Counted from the stretch's first letter, positions 1 through 9,497 are shown. The stretch is DNA of 37,489 nt from DATAGF01 sp963813355 (GCA_963813355.1 CAWEYS010000019.1:1-37489); one strand, 5' to 3'. The notes: generated by a model from the sequence alone, not told the origin. Translations and numbers: made by a program.

Positions 1-8
1 TAACGGAA

Positions 9-29
9 GTATACGCAACTGAACCAAGT
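9..29 (+). other. Sequencing-adapter-like stretch at contig end
   Basis: The first ~41 bases are much more AT-rich than everything after them. Positions 11-29 read ATACGCAACTGAACCAAGT, which matches the bottom strand of the Oxford Nanopore ligation adapter as I remember it (ATACGTAACTGAACGAAGT) at 17 of 19 positions. This is probably unremoved adapter at the start of a read, not biology. The adapter sequence is from memory and should be checked. Confidence 0.6.
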
Positions 30-44
30 AGAAGAACACGGCAA

Positions 45-923
45 CCATTGTCGTGGTGGGGCACTCTCGCTACGACCGCCGCTTCGAGGAGTACCTGCCC
101 GAGATCGCGCCGGGCGCCGGCCCGGTCGGCCCGACGGCTGGCCAGCTACTACCCGACGCGATCGGCAACACGCTGTCCTCTGCGTGAAGTCGGAGCTCCA
201 CCTCAACCAGGACGGCGTGCGGACCGGCGACCGGGACGGCCACGCTGCCGGTCGCCGAGCTGGTCCGCCAGATATCGGCGAGGTGCAACCGAAGCTGGTC
301 ATCACCGTCGGGACCGCCGGGGCGACGTTCGCCGACCACGGGCTCGGTGACGTCGTCATCACCCGAGGCGCCAAGTTCCGGCTGCGCGAGGAGTTCGCCA
401 ACGAGCCGTTCGCCGACAAGCCGCGTACCACGTCGCACTGACGATCCCGAAGAAGCACCTCGCCACCGCCCGGCGGCTGATGGCGAGCTCGCGCACCGAA
501 CCTGACCGAGCCGGACTTCGGGCCCGCCGACCAAGTCGACTACCCGTGGCAGGGCCCGCCGCTGGCCGGGCTGACGCACGCACCGGGCATGCGCATCGAC
601 GGCGACGACTTCCACGAGTTCCAGCCGATCCTGTCGACCGACTTCTTCGAGTTCGGCACGACGGGCAACGGGCTCGAGCAGCATCGGCTGCGGCGTCGAG
701 ATGGGCGACGCCGTGCTCGGCATGGTCGGCGAGGAGCTCGGCTCGAACGCGCGCCGAAGTGGCTGGTCGTCCGCAACTTCTCCGACCCGCGCGATCAACG
801 CGCGACCTGCCCGACGCCGAGCCCGTCGACATGCAGGCGCACTGGGCGGTCTGGTACTACGAGACGTACGGCTACTGGACGAGCGTCAACAGCGCGATCG
901 CCACCTGGGCGATGATCGCCTGA
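45..923 (+). pseudogene. Nucleoside phosphorylase-like protein, 5'-partial and frame-broken
   Basis: Pieces in different frames join into one protein: an early VVVGHSRYDRRFEEYL-like segment, then KLVITVGTAGATFADHGLGD (about 290-350), then FFEFGTTGNGLEQ, VRNFSDP and a C-terminus with WAVWYYETYGYWTSVNSAIA ending at the TGA at 921-923. The glycine-rich TVGTAGA segment and the late NFSD motif are typical of the PNP/UDP phosphorylase (nucleoside phosphorylase, MTA/SAH nucleosidase) fold. Members cleave the glycosidic bond of nucleosides or related compounds in the cytoplasm. At least four indels interrupt it. The beginning lies at or before the adapter-like end, so it is probably also truncated. 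The substrate cannot be told. The frame breaks look like read errors, because the same pattern affects every gene up to 6.4 kb. Confidence 0.6.
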
Positions 924-987
924 ACCGACCAGGAACCCCGGGCGGCGACGTTGAGGGCGATCACTCGAGCCGACCAGGTACCAGGGC

Positions 988-1213
988 CGCGTCGTTCAGA
1001 GGCGATCACCCGCCCCGGCACGGCGGGCGCTCCAGCGCCTTCGCCGGCCGCATCAAGAAGCGCGGGCGCTCCAGCGCCTTCGCCGGCCGCGTCAAGAACG
1101 GCGGGCGCTCCAGCGCCTTCGCCGGCCGCATCAAAGAGGGTCGCGTCGTTCAGAGGCGATGACCTGGCCCGGCACGGCGGGCGCTCCAGCGCCTTCGCCG
1201 GCCGCGCATCAAG
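988..1213. repeat. 39-bp tandem repeat block nested in a ~70-bp duplication
   Basis: A 29-bp unit containing GCGCTCCAGCGCCTTCGCCG occurs at 1023-1051, 1062-1090, 1101-1129 and 1177-1205. The first three lie exactly 39 bp apart, joined by variants of ATCAAGAA. A longer unit starting CGCGTCGTTCAGAGGCGAT occurs at 988-1057 and 1142-1213, and each copy contains one 29-bp unit. Each unit carries the inverted arms GGCGC/GCGCC around TCCA. The block lies between the convergent 3' ends of the phosphorylase-like and ABC-F genes. The ABC-F stop codon (1209-1211) falls inside the last long unit. Confidence 0.85.
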
Positions 1214-2837
1214 CGATAGCGACGAGGTCGAGCCAGTCCGCGCTGAAGTAGTCGACCTCGCCGTCGGGCATCAGCAGCACCTTCGTCGGCGCCAGTTGCT
1301 CGACGAACTCGGTGTCGTGGCTGACGAAGATGATGCGCGCCCGTCCAGTCGTCGAGCGCGTCGGCGACCGACTGGCGGCTGCGGCGGGTCGAGGTTGTTC
1401 GTCGGCTCGTCGAGCAGCAGCAGGTTGTTGCGCCCGACCATCAGCATCGCCAGCGCCAGCTTGGTCTTCTCGCCGCCCGACAGCGTGCCGGCGTCCTGGA
1501 ACACCTTCTCGCCGGACAGCCCCATCATGCCGAGCAGGCCGCGCAGCTGCGTCTCGGTGAGCATCGACGCCCGGCGGCACCGCGCGGCGGATGTTGTCGA
1601 GCAGCGACTCGTCGACGCGCAGGTTGTCGTGCTCCTGCGCGTAGTAGCCGACGTGTGACCTGGTGGCCGAACGCGAACGTCGCCGAGGTCGGCGTCGGTC
1701 TCGCCGGCGAGGATGCGCAGCAGGCTCGTCTTGCCGGCGCCGTTCAGCCCGAGCACGAGCAGGCGCTCGCCGCGGCCGAGGTCGAACGAGACGTCCTCGA
1801 ACACCGGCGGGCCCGCCGTAGGCCTTGCACAGCCCGTCGCCTCGATCACCGTGAGGCCCGGGCGTCGGCGGCGGCGGGAAGCGCACGCGCAGCGTCTTGG
1901 TCGCCGCGCGGCGCGTCGACCTTGTCGGCCTCGAGGCGGGCGATCTGCTTCTCCATGCTGTGCGCCATCGCGGCCTTGGTGGCCTTGGCGCCGAAGCGGT
2001 CGACGAAGCGTCTGCAGCCGGGCGATCTCCTTCGTCTGCGGACAGCGCCTTGCGTCAGCCGCTCCTCGTCGGCGGCCCGCGGCGGCGCGGTACTGGGTGT
2101 ACGTGCCCTTGTACTCGACGAGGTGGCCGACGGCGTCCTCGTCGGGCGGTCGAGGTGCAGCACGCGGGTGATCGCCTCGTCGAGCAGGTCGAGGTCGTGG
2201 CTGATGACGAGCAGCGCGCCGCGGTACTTGCGCAGGAACTCGAGCAGCCACTCCTTGGCGTCGACGTCGAGGTGGTTGGTCGGCTCGTCGAGGCAGCAGC
2301 ACGTCGCTGCCGGCGAACAGGATCCGGGCGAGCTCGACCCGCCGCCGCTCGCCACCGGACAGCACGCCGATCGGCAGGTCGAGCCGGTCGGCGCCGAGGC
2401 CGAGCCCGGCGGCGATGCGCCCGCGCCTCGCTCTCGGCCGCGTAGCCGCCGTTGGTGCGGAACACGCTCCTCGGCGCGGCTGTAGCGGGCGACGTTGCGC
2501 TCGTTCGGGTCTTCCTCCATGGCGATGCGCAGCTTCTCGATGCGCTCGAACGCCTCGTCGATGCCGCGGCCCGGACAGCACGTGGGTGACGGCCGTGCGG
2601 CCGTCGAGCACGCCGGCGATGCGCGGGTCCTGCGGCAGGTAGCCGAAGCCGCCCTTGCGCAGGACGCGCCCGGCGGTCGGCTCGACCTCGCCGCCGAGCA
2701 CCTTGAACAGGCTGGTCTTGCCGGCGCCGTTGCGGCCGACCAGGCCGACCTTGTCGCGGGGCATGACGGTGAAGCTGGCCGATTCGACGACGAACCGGCC
2801 GCCGACCTCCACCGAGAGTCCCTGCGCCTGCAGCACC
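1209..2837 (-). pseudogene. ABC-F family ATPase, frame-broken
   Basis: This is a soluble protein with two ABC ATPase domains and no membrane segments. ABC-F proteins act on the ribosome (translation factors or antibiotic resistance) and do not transport. The N-terminal half begins at a GTG (2837-2835, VLQAQGLSVEVGG) and shows Walker A GRNGAGKTS, signature LSGGERRRVELAR, Walker B LLLDEPTNHLD and the switch SHDLDLLDEA. A linker rich in Arg and Lys follows (AKATKAAMAHSMEKQIARLE), as expected for the ABC-F interdomain helix. The second domain has GLNGAGKTSLLRILAG, LSGGEKTKLALAM and LLLLDEPTNNLD, and ends LDLVAIA at the TGA 1211-1209. At least six indels break the frame. Total length (~540 codons) is normal for the family, so the original gene was probably intact. 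Which ABC-F subgroup it belongs to is not clear. Confidence 0.8.
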
Positions 2838-2975
2838 GGGCCAGGCTGGCAGGGTGCTCCGTCCGTGTTGCGAGTCGCGGCAGTCGTGGGCCGCGGCGCG
2901 TATGAACACGCTTCCTGGGTGCGTCGACGAGCATCGCGTCGGGGACAGGCGCCGGTCGGGCGAGGCGGGTCGGCG

Positions 2976-3794
2976 TCATGCCGACCATCGGGCGTCGGCG
3001 AGCTCGCCCGAGCGCGGAGCGGCCGACGCCTCGGAGATCGAGTCCAACACCTGGCGACTTTCCTCGTCGTGTGATGGAAGCCGTCGCCGCGGCAGCCGCT
3101 GTCGTCGGCGGGTGCGCTCGGCCCAACTCCACGCACACGAGGACGTGTGTCGTACTCGCGCACGAGCGCGCCGAGCGGATGACGTAGTTGACCTCGTCTG
3201 CCGTTCCTCGAACTGGGTGACGGTGAGCAACAGGACCGGGATCGGCTCGAGCTCGTCGAGGATCTCGACGCAGCTCGACGGCGTAGGCCACCGGATCGCC
3301 GTTGTAGTTCGTGCCGAGCTGGATCACGGCGGCGTCCCACCCGGCCCGCCCACGGCTCGAGCACCTCCAGGCCGAAGTCGATCGGCTGCCCGGTCTCGGC
3401 GTCGACCTCGACGGCCCAGCCCCTCGACACCAGCTCGCAGCACATGAGGCCGCTGTAGCCTCGGCCGTGCCGGCGAGGATGGAGTCGCCGATGACAAGAC
3501 GTGGTTGCCGTCGGCGATCCGGCCGACGGGACCGGCGTTGGCGGTCGGGCGCGACGGTCGTGGTCGTCGTCGTGGTGCGCTCGACCGCGGGATGCCGTGG
3601 TCGGGGGAGCCTCGGACGTCGCGTGCGAGTCGCGCCGTCGGCCGCCTCCGTCGTCTCGGCACCGCCAGCTCGGCTGGAAGGTCGCCGACGCCGTCCACCG
3701 TCGACGGGTCGTCCGGTGGTGCCGCCGCACCGCCGACGCCGCACGCCGCCATCGGCACGGAGGCGAGCGCCAGAAGGAGGGTTCGCCGGCGCAC
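2976..3794 (-). pseudogene. Secreted SGNH/GDSL-type hydrolase lipoprotein, frame-broken
   Basis: A GTG at 3794-3792 begins VRRRTLLLALASVPMAACGV, a lipoprotein signal peptide with lipobox MAAC, so the protein is probably anchored outside the membrane. A low-complexity Thr/Pro/Arg linker follows. Then come VIGDSILAGT (SGNH block I, nucleophile Ser in GDS), AAVIQLGTNYNGDP (block III, GTN-like) and a late DGFHH segment that resembles the catalytic Asp-x-x-His of block V. This set of motifs is diagnostic of the SGNH hydrolase fold (esterases, acyltransferases and peptidoglycan O-acetyl esterases). The substrate is unknown. The C-terminus (ISEASAAPRSGELADARWSA) ends at 2976 in the frame I judge most likely. 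At least four indels break it. It directly follows mscL on the same strand, probably as an operon. Confidence 0.65.
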
Positions 3795-3804
3795 CCGGCA
3801 CTGA

Positions 3805-4176
3805 AGCGGGTCGCCGGTCGAGCAGGTCGGTCTCGGCGGTCGAGCCACGCAGCTCGTCGCGGATCTGGGTGACAGCGAGATCTCCGTTCGCGGGGTCGGC
3901 TTTTCATGCGGTTGTACGCCTGACGATCAGGAACACGAAGAACGCCACGACGACGAAGCTGATGACGCGTCGATGACGAGCCCGATCGAGATGCGGGAAC
4001 CGAACTCGAAGACGAGCTGGCTCCGAAGATGGCGGCGATGATCGGGTTGATCACGCCGTTCAAGCACGGCGTCGACGATCTTCGTGAAGTAGAGGGCCAT
4101 GATCAGGCCGACGGCGATCGTCACGACGTCGCCCTTGTTGATGAAGTCCTTGAACTCGCGCGAGGAAGTTCTTCAC
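3805..4176 (-). pseudogene. mscL: Large-conductance mechanosensitive channel, frame-broken
   Basis: Reassembling frames from a GTG at 4176 gives VKNFLA-EFKDFINKGDVVTIAVG (N-terminal amphipathic helix and TM1 start), IMALYFTKIVDAVLNGVINP, IIAAIFG, then RISIGLVIDA with AFFVFLIV (TM2) and YNRMK. A C-terminal helix readable as GDLAVTQIRDELRGSTAETD follows. This order and the ISIGLVIDA and QIRDEL motifs are typical of actinobacterial MscL, which opens under membrane tension to release solutes during osmotic downshock. Length of ~120-130 residues fits. The exact stop is obscured by an indel near 3810. Four or so frame breaks are present, most likely read errors. Confidence 0.75.
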
Positions 4177-4198
4177 GGCGCGCGAGTCAAGCACGCGG

Positions 4199-5483
4199 CT
4201 ATTCGACCGCGACATCCTCGAAGCTGTCGATGTCGCGCAGCGCCGGGAACACGAACCACCAGATGCCGACGACGCCCAGCGTCGAGAAGCCGCCGAGGAC
4301 GACTGCCGGGCCGACGCCGAGCAGCGTGCTGGCGACACCCGACTCGAACGCGCCGAGCTCGTTGGACGCGCCGATGAAGACGTTCTCGACCGCCATCACC
4401 CGACCGCGCATGTGGTCGGGCGTGGCGAGGGGAACGATCGTGGTGCGGATGAAGACGCTGACGCGTCGGCGCCGGACGAGCACGATCAGCGCGACGAACG
4501 CGACGGCGTAGCTGCGTCGTGAGCGCCGAGCACGATCGTCGCCGCGCCGAACACGGCGACCACGACGTACAGGGTCCGGCCGACGCGCCGGCGCGAGCGG
4601 GCGGATCGCCAGCAGAGCGGTGAGCAGGACGGCGCCGATGCCCGGGCGCGGCCCGCAGCCAGCCGTACCCGACATTGCCAACGCCGAGCCGGTCCTCGGC
4701 GATCGCCGGCAGCAGCGCGACGGCGCCGCCGAAGAGCACGGCGAACAGGTCGAGGCCGATGGCGCCGAGCAGGACGGGCCGGTGGCGGATGAAGCGCAGG
4801 CCCTCGAGGGCGTGGTGCAGCGACGGGCGCTCGTCGGCTGGTGTGCGGTGTTGCGGCCGGCGAGTGGTCAGGCGTGAGGCACGATCAGCCGGCGACGCCG
4901 AAGCAACCGCCGTCACGGCGTACGGCACGGCCGGGTCGACGTCGTAGAGGAACCCGCTGGCCGCCGGCCCGACGATCAGCCCGAACTGCCAGGTCGCGCC
5001 GAGTAAGTGCCATCAGCCGCGGAAGCCCGCCGGTCGGGAGCGAGCAGCGGCGGCAGCGAGCGGAAGGCCGGCGCGGCGAACGCGCGGGCGGTGCCGAAGA
5101 GGGCGGCGACGGCGAAGAGGGGCAGCGCCGACGTCGGGTTCGTGTCGGCGGCGTAGAGGACAGAACAGCACCGACGGTGACCGCCTCGACGGCGAGGCCG
5201 ATGGCGGCGATCCGGCGGCGGTCGAAGCGATCGGCCGCCGAGCCGGTGAGCGGCAGGAGGACGAGGCCGGCAGGAACTCGACGAGGCCGAGCAGGCCGAG
5301 GGCGAGCTCGCTGTCGGTGATGTCGTAGAGCTGCTTGCCGAGCGCCGCCGCCTGGAGCGAACATCCCGACCGACGACGCGACGCCGGTGATGAGGAACCG
5401 GACGATCGAGCGGTCGCGCAGATGAGCTGGCGTCCCGTCGGCGCGATCGGTGGTCCTGCGACGACGGGCTCCAGGCGGTCCAC
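4199..5483 (-). pseudogene. MFS exporter (EntS-like), frame-broken
   Basis: The pieces are an N-terminal SIVRFLITGVASSVGMFA-like helix, KQLYDITDSELALGLLGLVE, GSAADRFDRRRIAAIGLAVE (the loop 2-3 motif of major facilitator proteins), LEGLRFIRHRPVLLGAIGLD, FAVLFGGAVALLPAIAEDRL and a C-terminal block with DHMRGRVMAVENVFIGASNE and FESGVASTLLGVGPAVVLGG, ending at 4199. The late RGRV.AV..VFIGASNELG.FESG motif is typical of the MFS group that contains the enterobactin exporter EntS and many uncharacterised actinobacterial drug or siderophore exporters. The substrate cannot be inferred. Start ATG at 5483 is the most upstream reasonable choice. Several indels break the frame. The gene is divergent from the amidase gene, with 39 bp between starts. 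Confidence 0.7.
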
Positions 5484-5522
5484 CGCCTGGCGACGGTACT
5501 GGCCGTGCTACAACCGGCCACG

Positions 5523-6405
5523 ATGAGCTCACTCGCGGACGAGACCCGGTGGATGGACGCCGTCGACCAGGCGGCACTGGTCGACAAGGGCGAGGTGACG
5601 CCTGGTCGAGCTGCTCGACGCGGCGATCGAGCGCATCGAGGCGACTCGACCCGGCGCTAACGCCGTGGTCATCAGTGGTTCGACCGACGCCCGGGCGACT
5701 CGCCGCCGGACCCGCTTCCCGAGGGACCGTTCCGCGGCGTGCCGTTCCTGCTCAAGGATCTGTGGGCGACTTCGCCGGGCAGCCGCTGACCAACGGCAAC
5801 CAGGCGCTCAAGGAGGCGGCGATCGTCGACTCGGCCGACACGACGCTCGTGTCGCGGTACCGGGCGGCCGGGCTCGTCATCGCCGGGCGCACCAACAGCC
5901 CCGAGTTCGGCAGCCTGCCGACGCACGGAACCGACTGGCGTGGGGGCCAACGCGCAACCCGTGGGACACTCGACCACTCGCCCGGCGGGTCGAGCGGCGG
6001 GCGCGGCCGCGGCCGTCGCGGCAGGGATGGTCCCGATCGCCAATGCGAGCGACGGCGGCGGGAGCATCCGCATCCCGGCATCGTGCTGCGGGCTGGTCGG
6101 GCCTGAAGCCGACGCCAGGGCCGCATCACGCTCGGTCCGTGTCCGCGACGAGAGCAACCTCGGCGTCGAGCTGTGCGTCAGCCGCAGCGGTGCGTGACAC
6201 CGCCGCGCTGCTCGACGCGGTGCACGGCCCGGGCGTCGGCGACACGGTCATCGCCGCGCCGCCGCGCGGCCCTACGTCGACGAACTCGGCGCCGACCCGG
6301 GCCGGCTGCGCATCGGCCTGCTCGACCACCACCCGTTCGGCGGGCCGGTGCACGACGACGCGATCCGGCCGCGGCCCGCGAACCGCCGGCGTGATGCTCG
6401 AGGGG
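5523..6405 (+). pseudogene. Amidase signature family protein, frame-broken and 3'-truncated
   Basis: The ATG at 5523 starts MSSLADETRWMDAVDQAALV. Reading across indels gives RGVPFLLKDL (catalytic Lys), AGLVIAGRTNSPEFGSLPT, GPTRNPWDT, SPGGSSGG (cis-Ser loop with the catalytic serines) and PIANASDGGGSIRIPASCCG, the core of the amidase signature. These Ser-cisSer-Lys enzymes hydrolyse amide bonds of varied small molecules or, as GatA, act in tRNA amidation; this looks like a stand-alone amidase. Sequence similar to the family continues to RTAGVMLEG at ~6400 and then stops abruptly. About 170 C-terminal residues are missing, and the following bases belong to an unrelated gene on the other strand. 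At least five frame breaks occur in 880 bp. Confidence 0.75.
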
Positions 6406-6412
6406 GCTCGAG
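6396..6412. other. Probable chimeric join
   Basis: GCTCGAG occurs twice, at 6396-6402 and 6406-6412. Left of it an amidase (plus strand) is cut off in mid-domain; right of it a DUF4239 protein (minus strand) is cut off in mid-domain. Indel density falls sharply to the right. Two genes truncated tail-to-tail at a short repeat, with a change in sequence quality, point to an assembly or library chimera. A genuine rearrangement is possible but less likely. Confidence 0.65.
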
Positions 6413-6898
6413 GCTGTCGACGTAGAGGCGCGGCGCGCTCGCGACCGGGGCGTCATCGAGCGCCTGCCCCGCCAGGCTCCAGAGCCGGCGCTGGAGCACT
6501 TCCTGGGCCGCCTCCGTCCTCCGCATCTCCGCGCTGCCCGGCACCTCGTGTGAGATCCGGATCGCCTCGTCGGCGTAGCGTCGCAGGAGGTCGAGCGATC
6601 GCGTCCGGACGGGCTCGGCCAGCGTCTGGGCCCGGAGGTACGTCGTGCCGATCGTGTTGGCATCGTCGACGACGGCGGCCCGGCGCGTCTCGTACCGTCC
6701 GATGGCGAGCGAGAGGCCGAAGGCGAGCAGCAGCGCGACGATGCCGAGCGTCGCCGTCTGGAGGACGCCGAACGGCTCGCGAAGCGTGTCCCCCCTTTTG
6801 CGCAGCTGGCCGCCGGCGACGAGGCCGGCCACGGTGGTGCCGACGATCACGGCGACGAGGATGAGGGCCAGGGCCCAGCTGCTCAGGGAGAAGAACAC
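6406..6898 (-). CDS. DUF4239 (bestrophin-like) membrane protein, C-terminally truncated
   Basis: Starts at ATG 6898 with a membrane helix (SSWALALILVAVIVGTTVAG). A GVLQTATLGIVALLLAFGLS segment forms the second helix, followed by IGRYETRRAAVVDDANTIGT and LRAQTLAEPVRTRSLDLLRR. The pattern of two helices followed by a helical soluble stretch with R(Y/F)ExRR...DEAN.IGT is typical of DUF4239 proteins (~250 residues), remote relatives of bestrophin anion channels. Their function is unproven. Here it is intact for ~160 residues up to APRLYVDSLEP and then runs into amidase sequence. The C-terminal membrane part is missing because of the join at ~6405. It is divergent from the universal stress gene, with only 51 bp between the two start codons. 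Confidence 0.7.
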
Positions 6899-6949
6899 CG
6901 CGGCATCCTGCCATCGGGCGCGTCAGCGCGAGCGGCTAGGATCCGCCCC

Positions 6950-7790
6950 GTGATCGTCTGCGGCGTTCGACCTGTCGGCAGCGGCCGCGCCGGCCGTCGC
7001 GGTCGCGCAGCGGCTTGCCGACGGCCTGGGCACTCATCTCCTCATCGCCCACGTGGTCGACGGGCCCGACGACCACGCCGACGAGCTGGCGGCTCTGCGG
7101 GAGCGGGCGGGCGCCGGCGCGGCTGAGGTGCGCCTGCTGCCGCCGGATCCGGCCGCCGACGCGCTGCTGGCCGCCGTGGCCGACGAGGGCGCACGGCTGC
7201 TCGTGGTGGGCTCGCGCGGCCACTCGGCGCTGCGATCGGGGCTGCTCGGCAGCGTCACGCGGGACCTCGCCGCCCGCAGCCCGATCCCCGTGATCGTCGT
7301 GCCGCCCCACCGCGCAGATAGGGACGGGGGCAGCGACGCGACCGTCGTGTGCGGCGTCGACGGATCCGCCCACGCGGTGGCCGCCGCGCGGATCTCGGGC
7401 GAGCTGGCGGGCGCCCTGGGCGGCCGCGTGGTGGTCGCCCACGCGCTCAAGGACCTGCGCGCGACCATCGCCTACCTCGGCGCGCGCTCCACCCAGCCTC
7501 CGCTCACCGGCCAGCCCGACGCGCGCGAGGCCGAGGCCGTGCGCATCGTCGAGGAGGCCCTCGGCGCGGCCGGCGAGGGCGCGACGGGCGTCGTGGAGCC
7601 CGGCGCGCCCTGGGACGCCCTCCAGGTCGTGGCCGACCGCGAGGGCGCGGGGATGCTGGCGGTGGCCGCGCGCGGGCTGAGCGCGGCGCGGGCTGCGCTG
7701 TTCGGCTCGGTGGCGACCCGGCTCGCCGAGCAGGCGACCCGGCCGATCCTGGTGGTCCCGGAGCCGGCGGAGGAGGCCACGCTCCCGTAG
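6950..7790 (+). CDS. Tandem-domain universal stress protein (one frame break)
   Basis: A cytoplasmic protein of ~280 residues made of two Usp domains, which bind ATP and help cells survive stress or starvation. The GTG at 6950 starts VIVCGV; a single extra base near 6966 separates this from LSAAAAPAVAVAQRLADGLG, after which the frame is open to the TAG at 7790. Domain 1 carries GSRGHSALRSGLLGSVT, matching the ATP motif G-2X-G-9X-G-S. Domain 2 starts VVCGVDGSAHAVAAAR and has AARGLSAARAALFGSVA, where the first Gly is Ala, so ATP binding by domain 2 is less certain. If the base is real, an internal start (GTG 7053) would give a protein lacking half of domain 1. I think it is a sequencing error. 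Confidence 0.85.
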
Positions 7791-7911
7791 TCGCCACTGG
7801 AAGCGCACCCGCGGGCGGCGACACCGCGCCACGATCCGTCCCCGTCTCATCGCGGTCTCACCGCCACCTCGTAAAAGGGCGCCGACACACACGATCCCCG
7901 GAGGTGGACCC

Positions 7912-8658
7912 ATGACGGCACGGCGGCGTACCTGGGCGGCGGCGCTCCTCGCGGTCGCGGTCGCGGGTGTGGGCGCGAGCGGCGCTGCGGCGGATGGACC
8001 TCGGCTCCCCCGGGGCAGCGAGCCGGTCACCCTGAACCCGGCCGACTTCACGACGCGGATCGACAACCCGTACTGGCCGATGCGACCCGGCGGCCGGTGG
8101 GTCTACCGGGAGACCACCCCCGACGGGACGCGCCAGCGGGTCGTGGTCACCGTGACACGCCGGACGAAGCTGATCGCCAACGGCGTCACCGCGCGCGTCG
8201 TGCGCGACGTGGTGACCGAGGGCGGCGCGCCCGTCGAGGTGACCGACGACTACTACGCGCAGGACCGCGCCGGCAACATCTGGTACCTCGGCGAGGCGAC
8301 CACGGAGTTCGTGAACGGCGAGCCGGTCTCCACGGCCGGCTCATTCGAGGCCGGGGTCGACGGCGCGCAGGCCGGGGTCATCATGCCGGCCACGCCCCGG
8401 CCCGGCCTCGCCTACCGCCAGGAGTACTACGCGGGACAGGCCGAGGACCGCGCGTCGGTCGTGAGCCTGGCGGACCAGGTCGAGGTCCCGTTCGGCCACT
8501 TTCGCGCGGGGCGCGTCCTCACGACCCGCGAGACGAATCCCCTCGAGCCGAAGGTCCTGGAGCTCAAGTTCTACGCCCGAGGCGTCGGCCCGGTGCTGGC
8601 GATCGGCGTGTCTGGCGGGGCGGACCGAGAGGAGCTCGTGAGCTACACGCGAGGCTGA
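7912..8658 (+). CDS. Secreted conserved protein of unknown function
   Basis: The ATG at 7912 follows a clear GGAGG (spacing 8). A Sec signal peptide (RRRTWAAALLAVAVAGVGAS, cleavage near AAA-DG) precedes ~220 residues with no further membrane segment, so it is probably exported. The mature part contains FTTRIDNPYWPMRPGGRWVY followed by alternating beta-strand-like stretches (RQRVVVTVTRRTKL, GVTARVVRDVV, YYAQDRAGNIWYLGEAT) and a conserved-looking end (LELKFYARGVGPVLAIG). I recognise the 'IDNPYWPMRPG..W.Y' opening from conserved proteins of Actinobacteria and Chloroflexi that have no assigned function. The fold looks all-beta, perhaps a lipoprotein-localisation-like barrel, but this is only an impression. 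It is probably monocistronic. Confidence 0.75.
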   Translation: MTARRRTWAAALLAVAVAGVGASGAAADGPRLPRGSEPVTLNPADFTTRIDNPYWPMRPGGRWVYRETTPDGTRQRVVVTVTRRTKLIANGVTARVVRDVVTEGGAPVEVTDDYYAQDRAGNIWYLGEATTEFVNGEPVSTAGSFEAGVDGAQAGVIMPATPRPGLAYRQEYYAGQAEDRASVVSLADQVEVPFGHFRAGRVLTTRETNPLEPKVLELKFYARGVGPVLAIGVSGGADREELVSYTRG

Positions 8659-8720
8659 GGAGCCACCGGCGCCGCGCTGGGAAACCTGCTCGAGCTCCCC
8701 GACTATGGTGAGGGGCGGTC

Positions 8721-9341
8721 GTGGCAGAGCCCGGAGCCATCGCTGAGCGGTCGCTGCTCGATGAGCTTCTGCCGCGCTTCGACACCAGTGAGGTGCACGA
8801 GGTGTGGATTGCGGCCCAGCCGACCGTCGTGTTCGCGGCCGTGAAGCAGGTGACCGTGCGGGAGGTGCGCCTCCTGACGCCGTTGGAGGCGCTGCGCGGG
8901 TTGCCGAGTCTGCTCACCGGACGCCCGGCCTTCCGGCCGGCGCGCTCGGCGCCGGTGCTCGATGCGTTCACGGTGGGCGTCGTCCCCCTGGGGGAGCGCC
9001 CCGGCGCCGAGATCGCCGCGGGAGCCGTCGGCCGCTTCTGGCGCTTGGCCGGCAACGAGCCGGCGGCGGTACGCACGCGCGAGGACTTCCTCTCATTCGC
9101 CGATCCCGGCTACGCGAAGGCGGTGATCGCGTTCCTCGTGCGTCCCGAGCGCGGGGGCAGCCGCCTCATCACCGAAACACGCGTCGCGGGAACGAGCCCC
9201 GAGGCAACGCAGGCGATGCTGCGCTATTGGCGCGTGATCCGGCTCGGGAGCGGCGCCATCCGCAGGAGCTGGCTCGCCGCCATCCGGCGCCGCGCGGCTC
9301 ACGCCGGCTCACGCTCTGCCAAGTCCTCGTGGGTGCCCTGA
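8721..9341 (+). CDS. Conserved protein, possibly SRPBCC-like
   Basis: GTG 8721 starts MAEPGAIAERSLLDELLPRF; 206 residues, no signal peptide or membrane segment. The pattern VHEVWIAAQPTVVFAAVKQV (helix then strand, as in '..v.ApPe.Vw.al..v'), GAVGRFWRLAGNEPA, FADPGYAKAVIAFLVRPERG, SRLITETRVAGTSPEATQAM and YWRVIRLGSGAIRRSWLAAI recalls the START/SRPBCC-type proteins common in Actinobacteria, in which a beta sheet and a long C-terminal helix enclose a hydrophobic pocket. No catalytic residue is recognisable, so the ligand is unknown. It follows the secreted protein on the same strand after 62 bp and may be co-transcribed. Confidence 0.7.
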   Translation: MAEPGAIAERSLLDELLPRFDTSEVHEVWIAAQPTVVFAAVKQVTVREVRLLTPLEALRGLPSLLTGRPAFRPARSAPVLDAFTVGVVPLGERPGAEIAAGAVGRFWRLAGNEPAAVRTREDFLSFADPGYAKAVIAFLVRPERGGSRLITETRVAGTSPEATQAMLRYWRVIRLGSGAIRRSWLAAIRRRAAHAGSRSAKSSWVP

Positions 9342-9497
9342 GGAGCTCGCCTGGACGGGCTGCGCCCGCGCCCGTCGCCGCCCTCAGAGGCGGTGACGAG
9401 CCGTGACCGGCCACTCGCGCGTGTCAGTACCAGCGGATGCGGGGGATCGGATCGGGCGCCCGCCGGCGGCGGAGCCGAAGGGACCTGAGCGTCGTCG

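Noticed and set aside
1023..1205. Short regularly spaced repeats as a CRISPR array
   Set aside because: The spacers are ~10 bp and nearly identical to each other, the block is nested in a larger duplication, and there are no cas genes.
1271..4063. A 930-codon minus-strand frame spanning MscL, SGNH lipoprotein and ABC-F regions
   Set aside because: It switches between true and shifted coding of three unrelated proteins; an artefact of high GC and indels.
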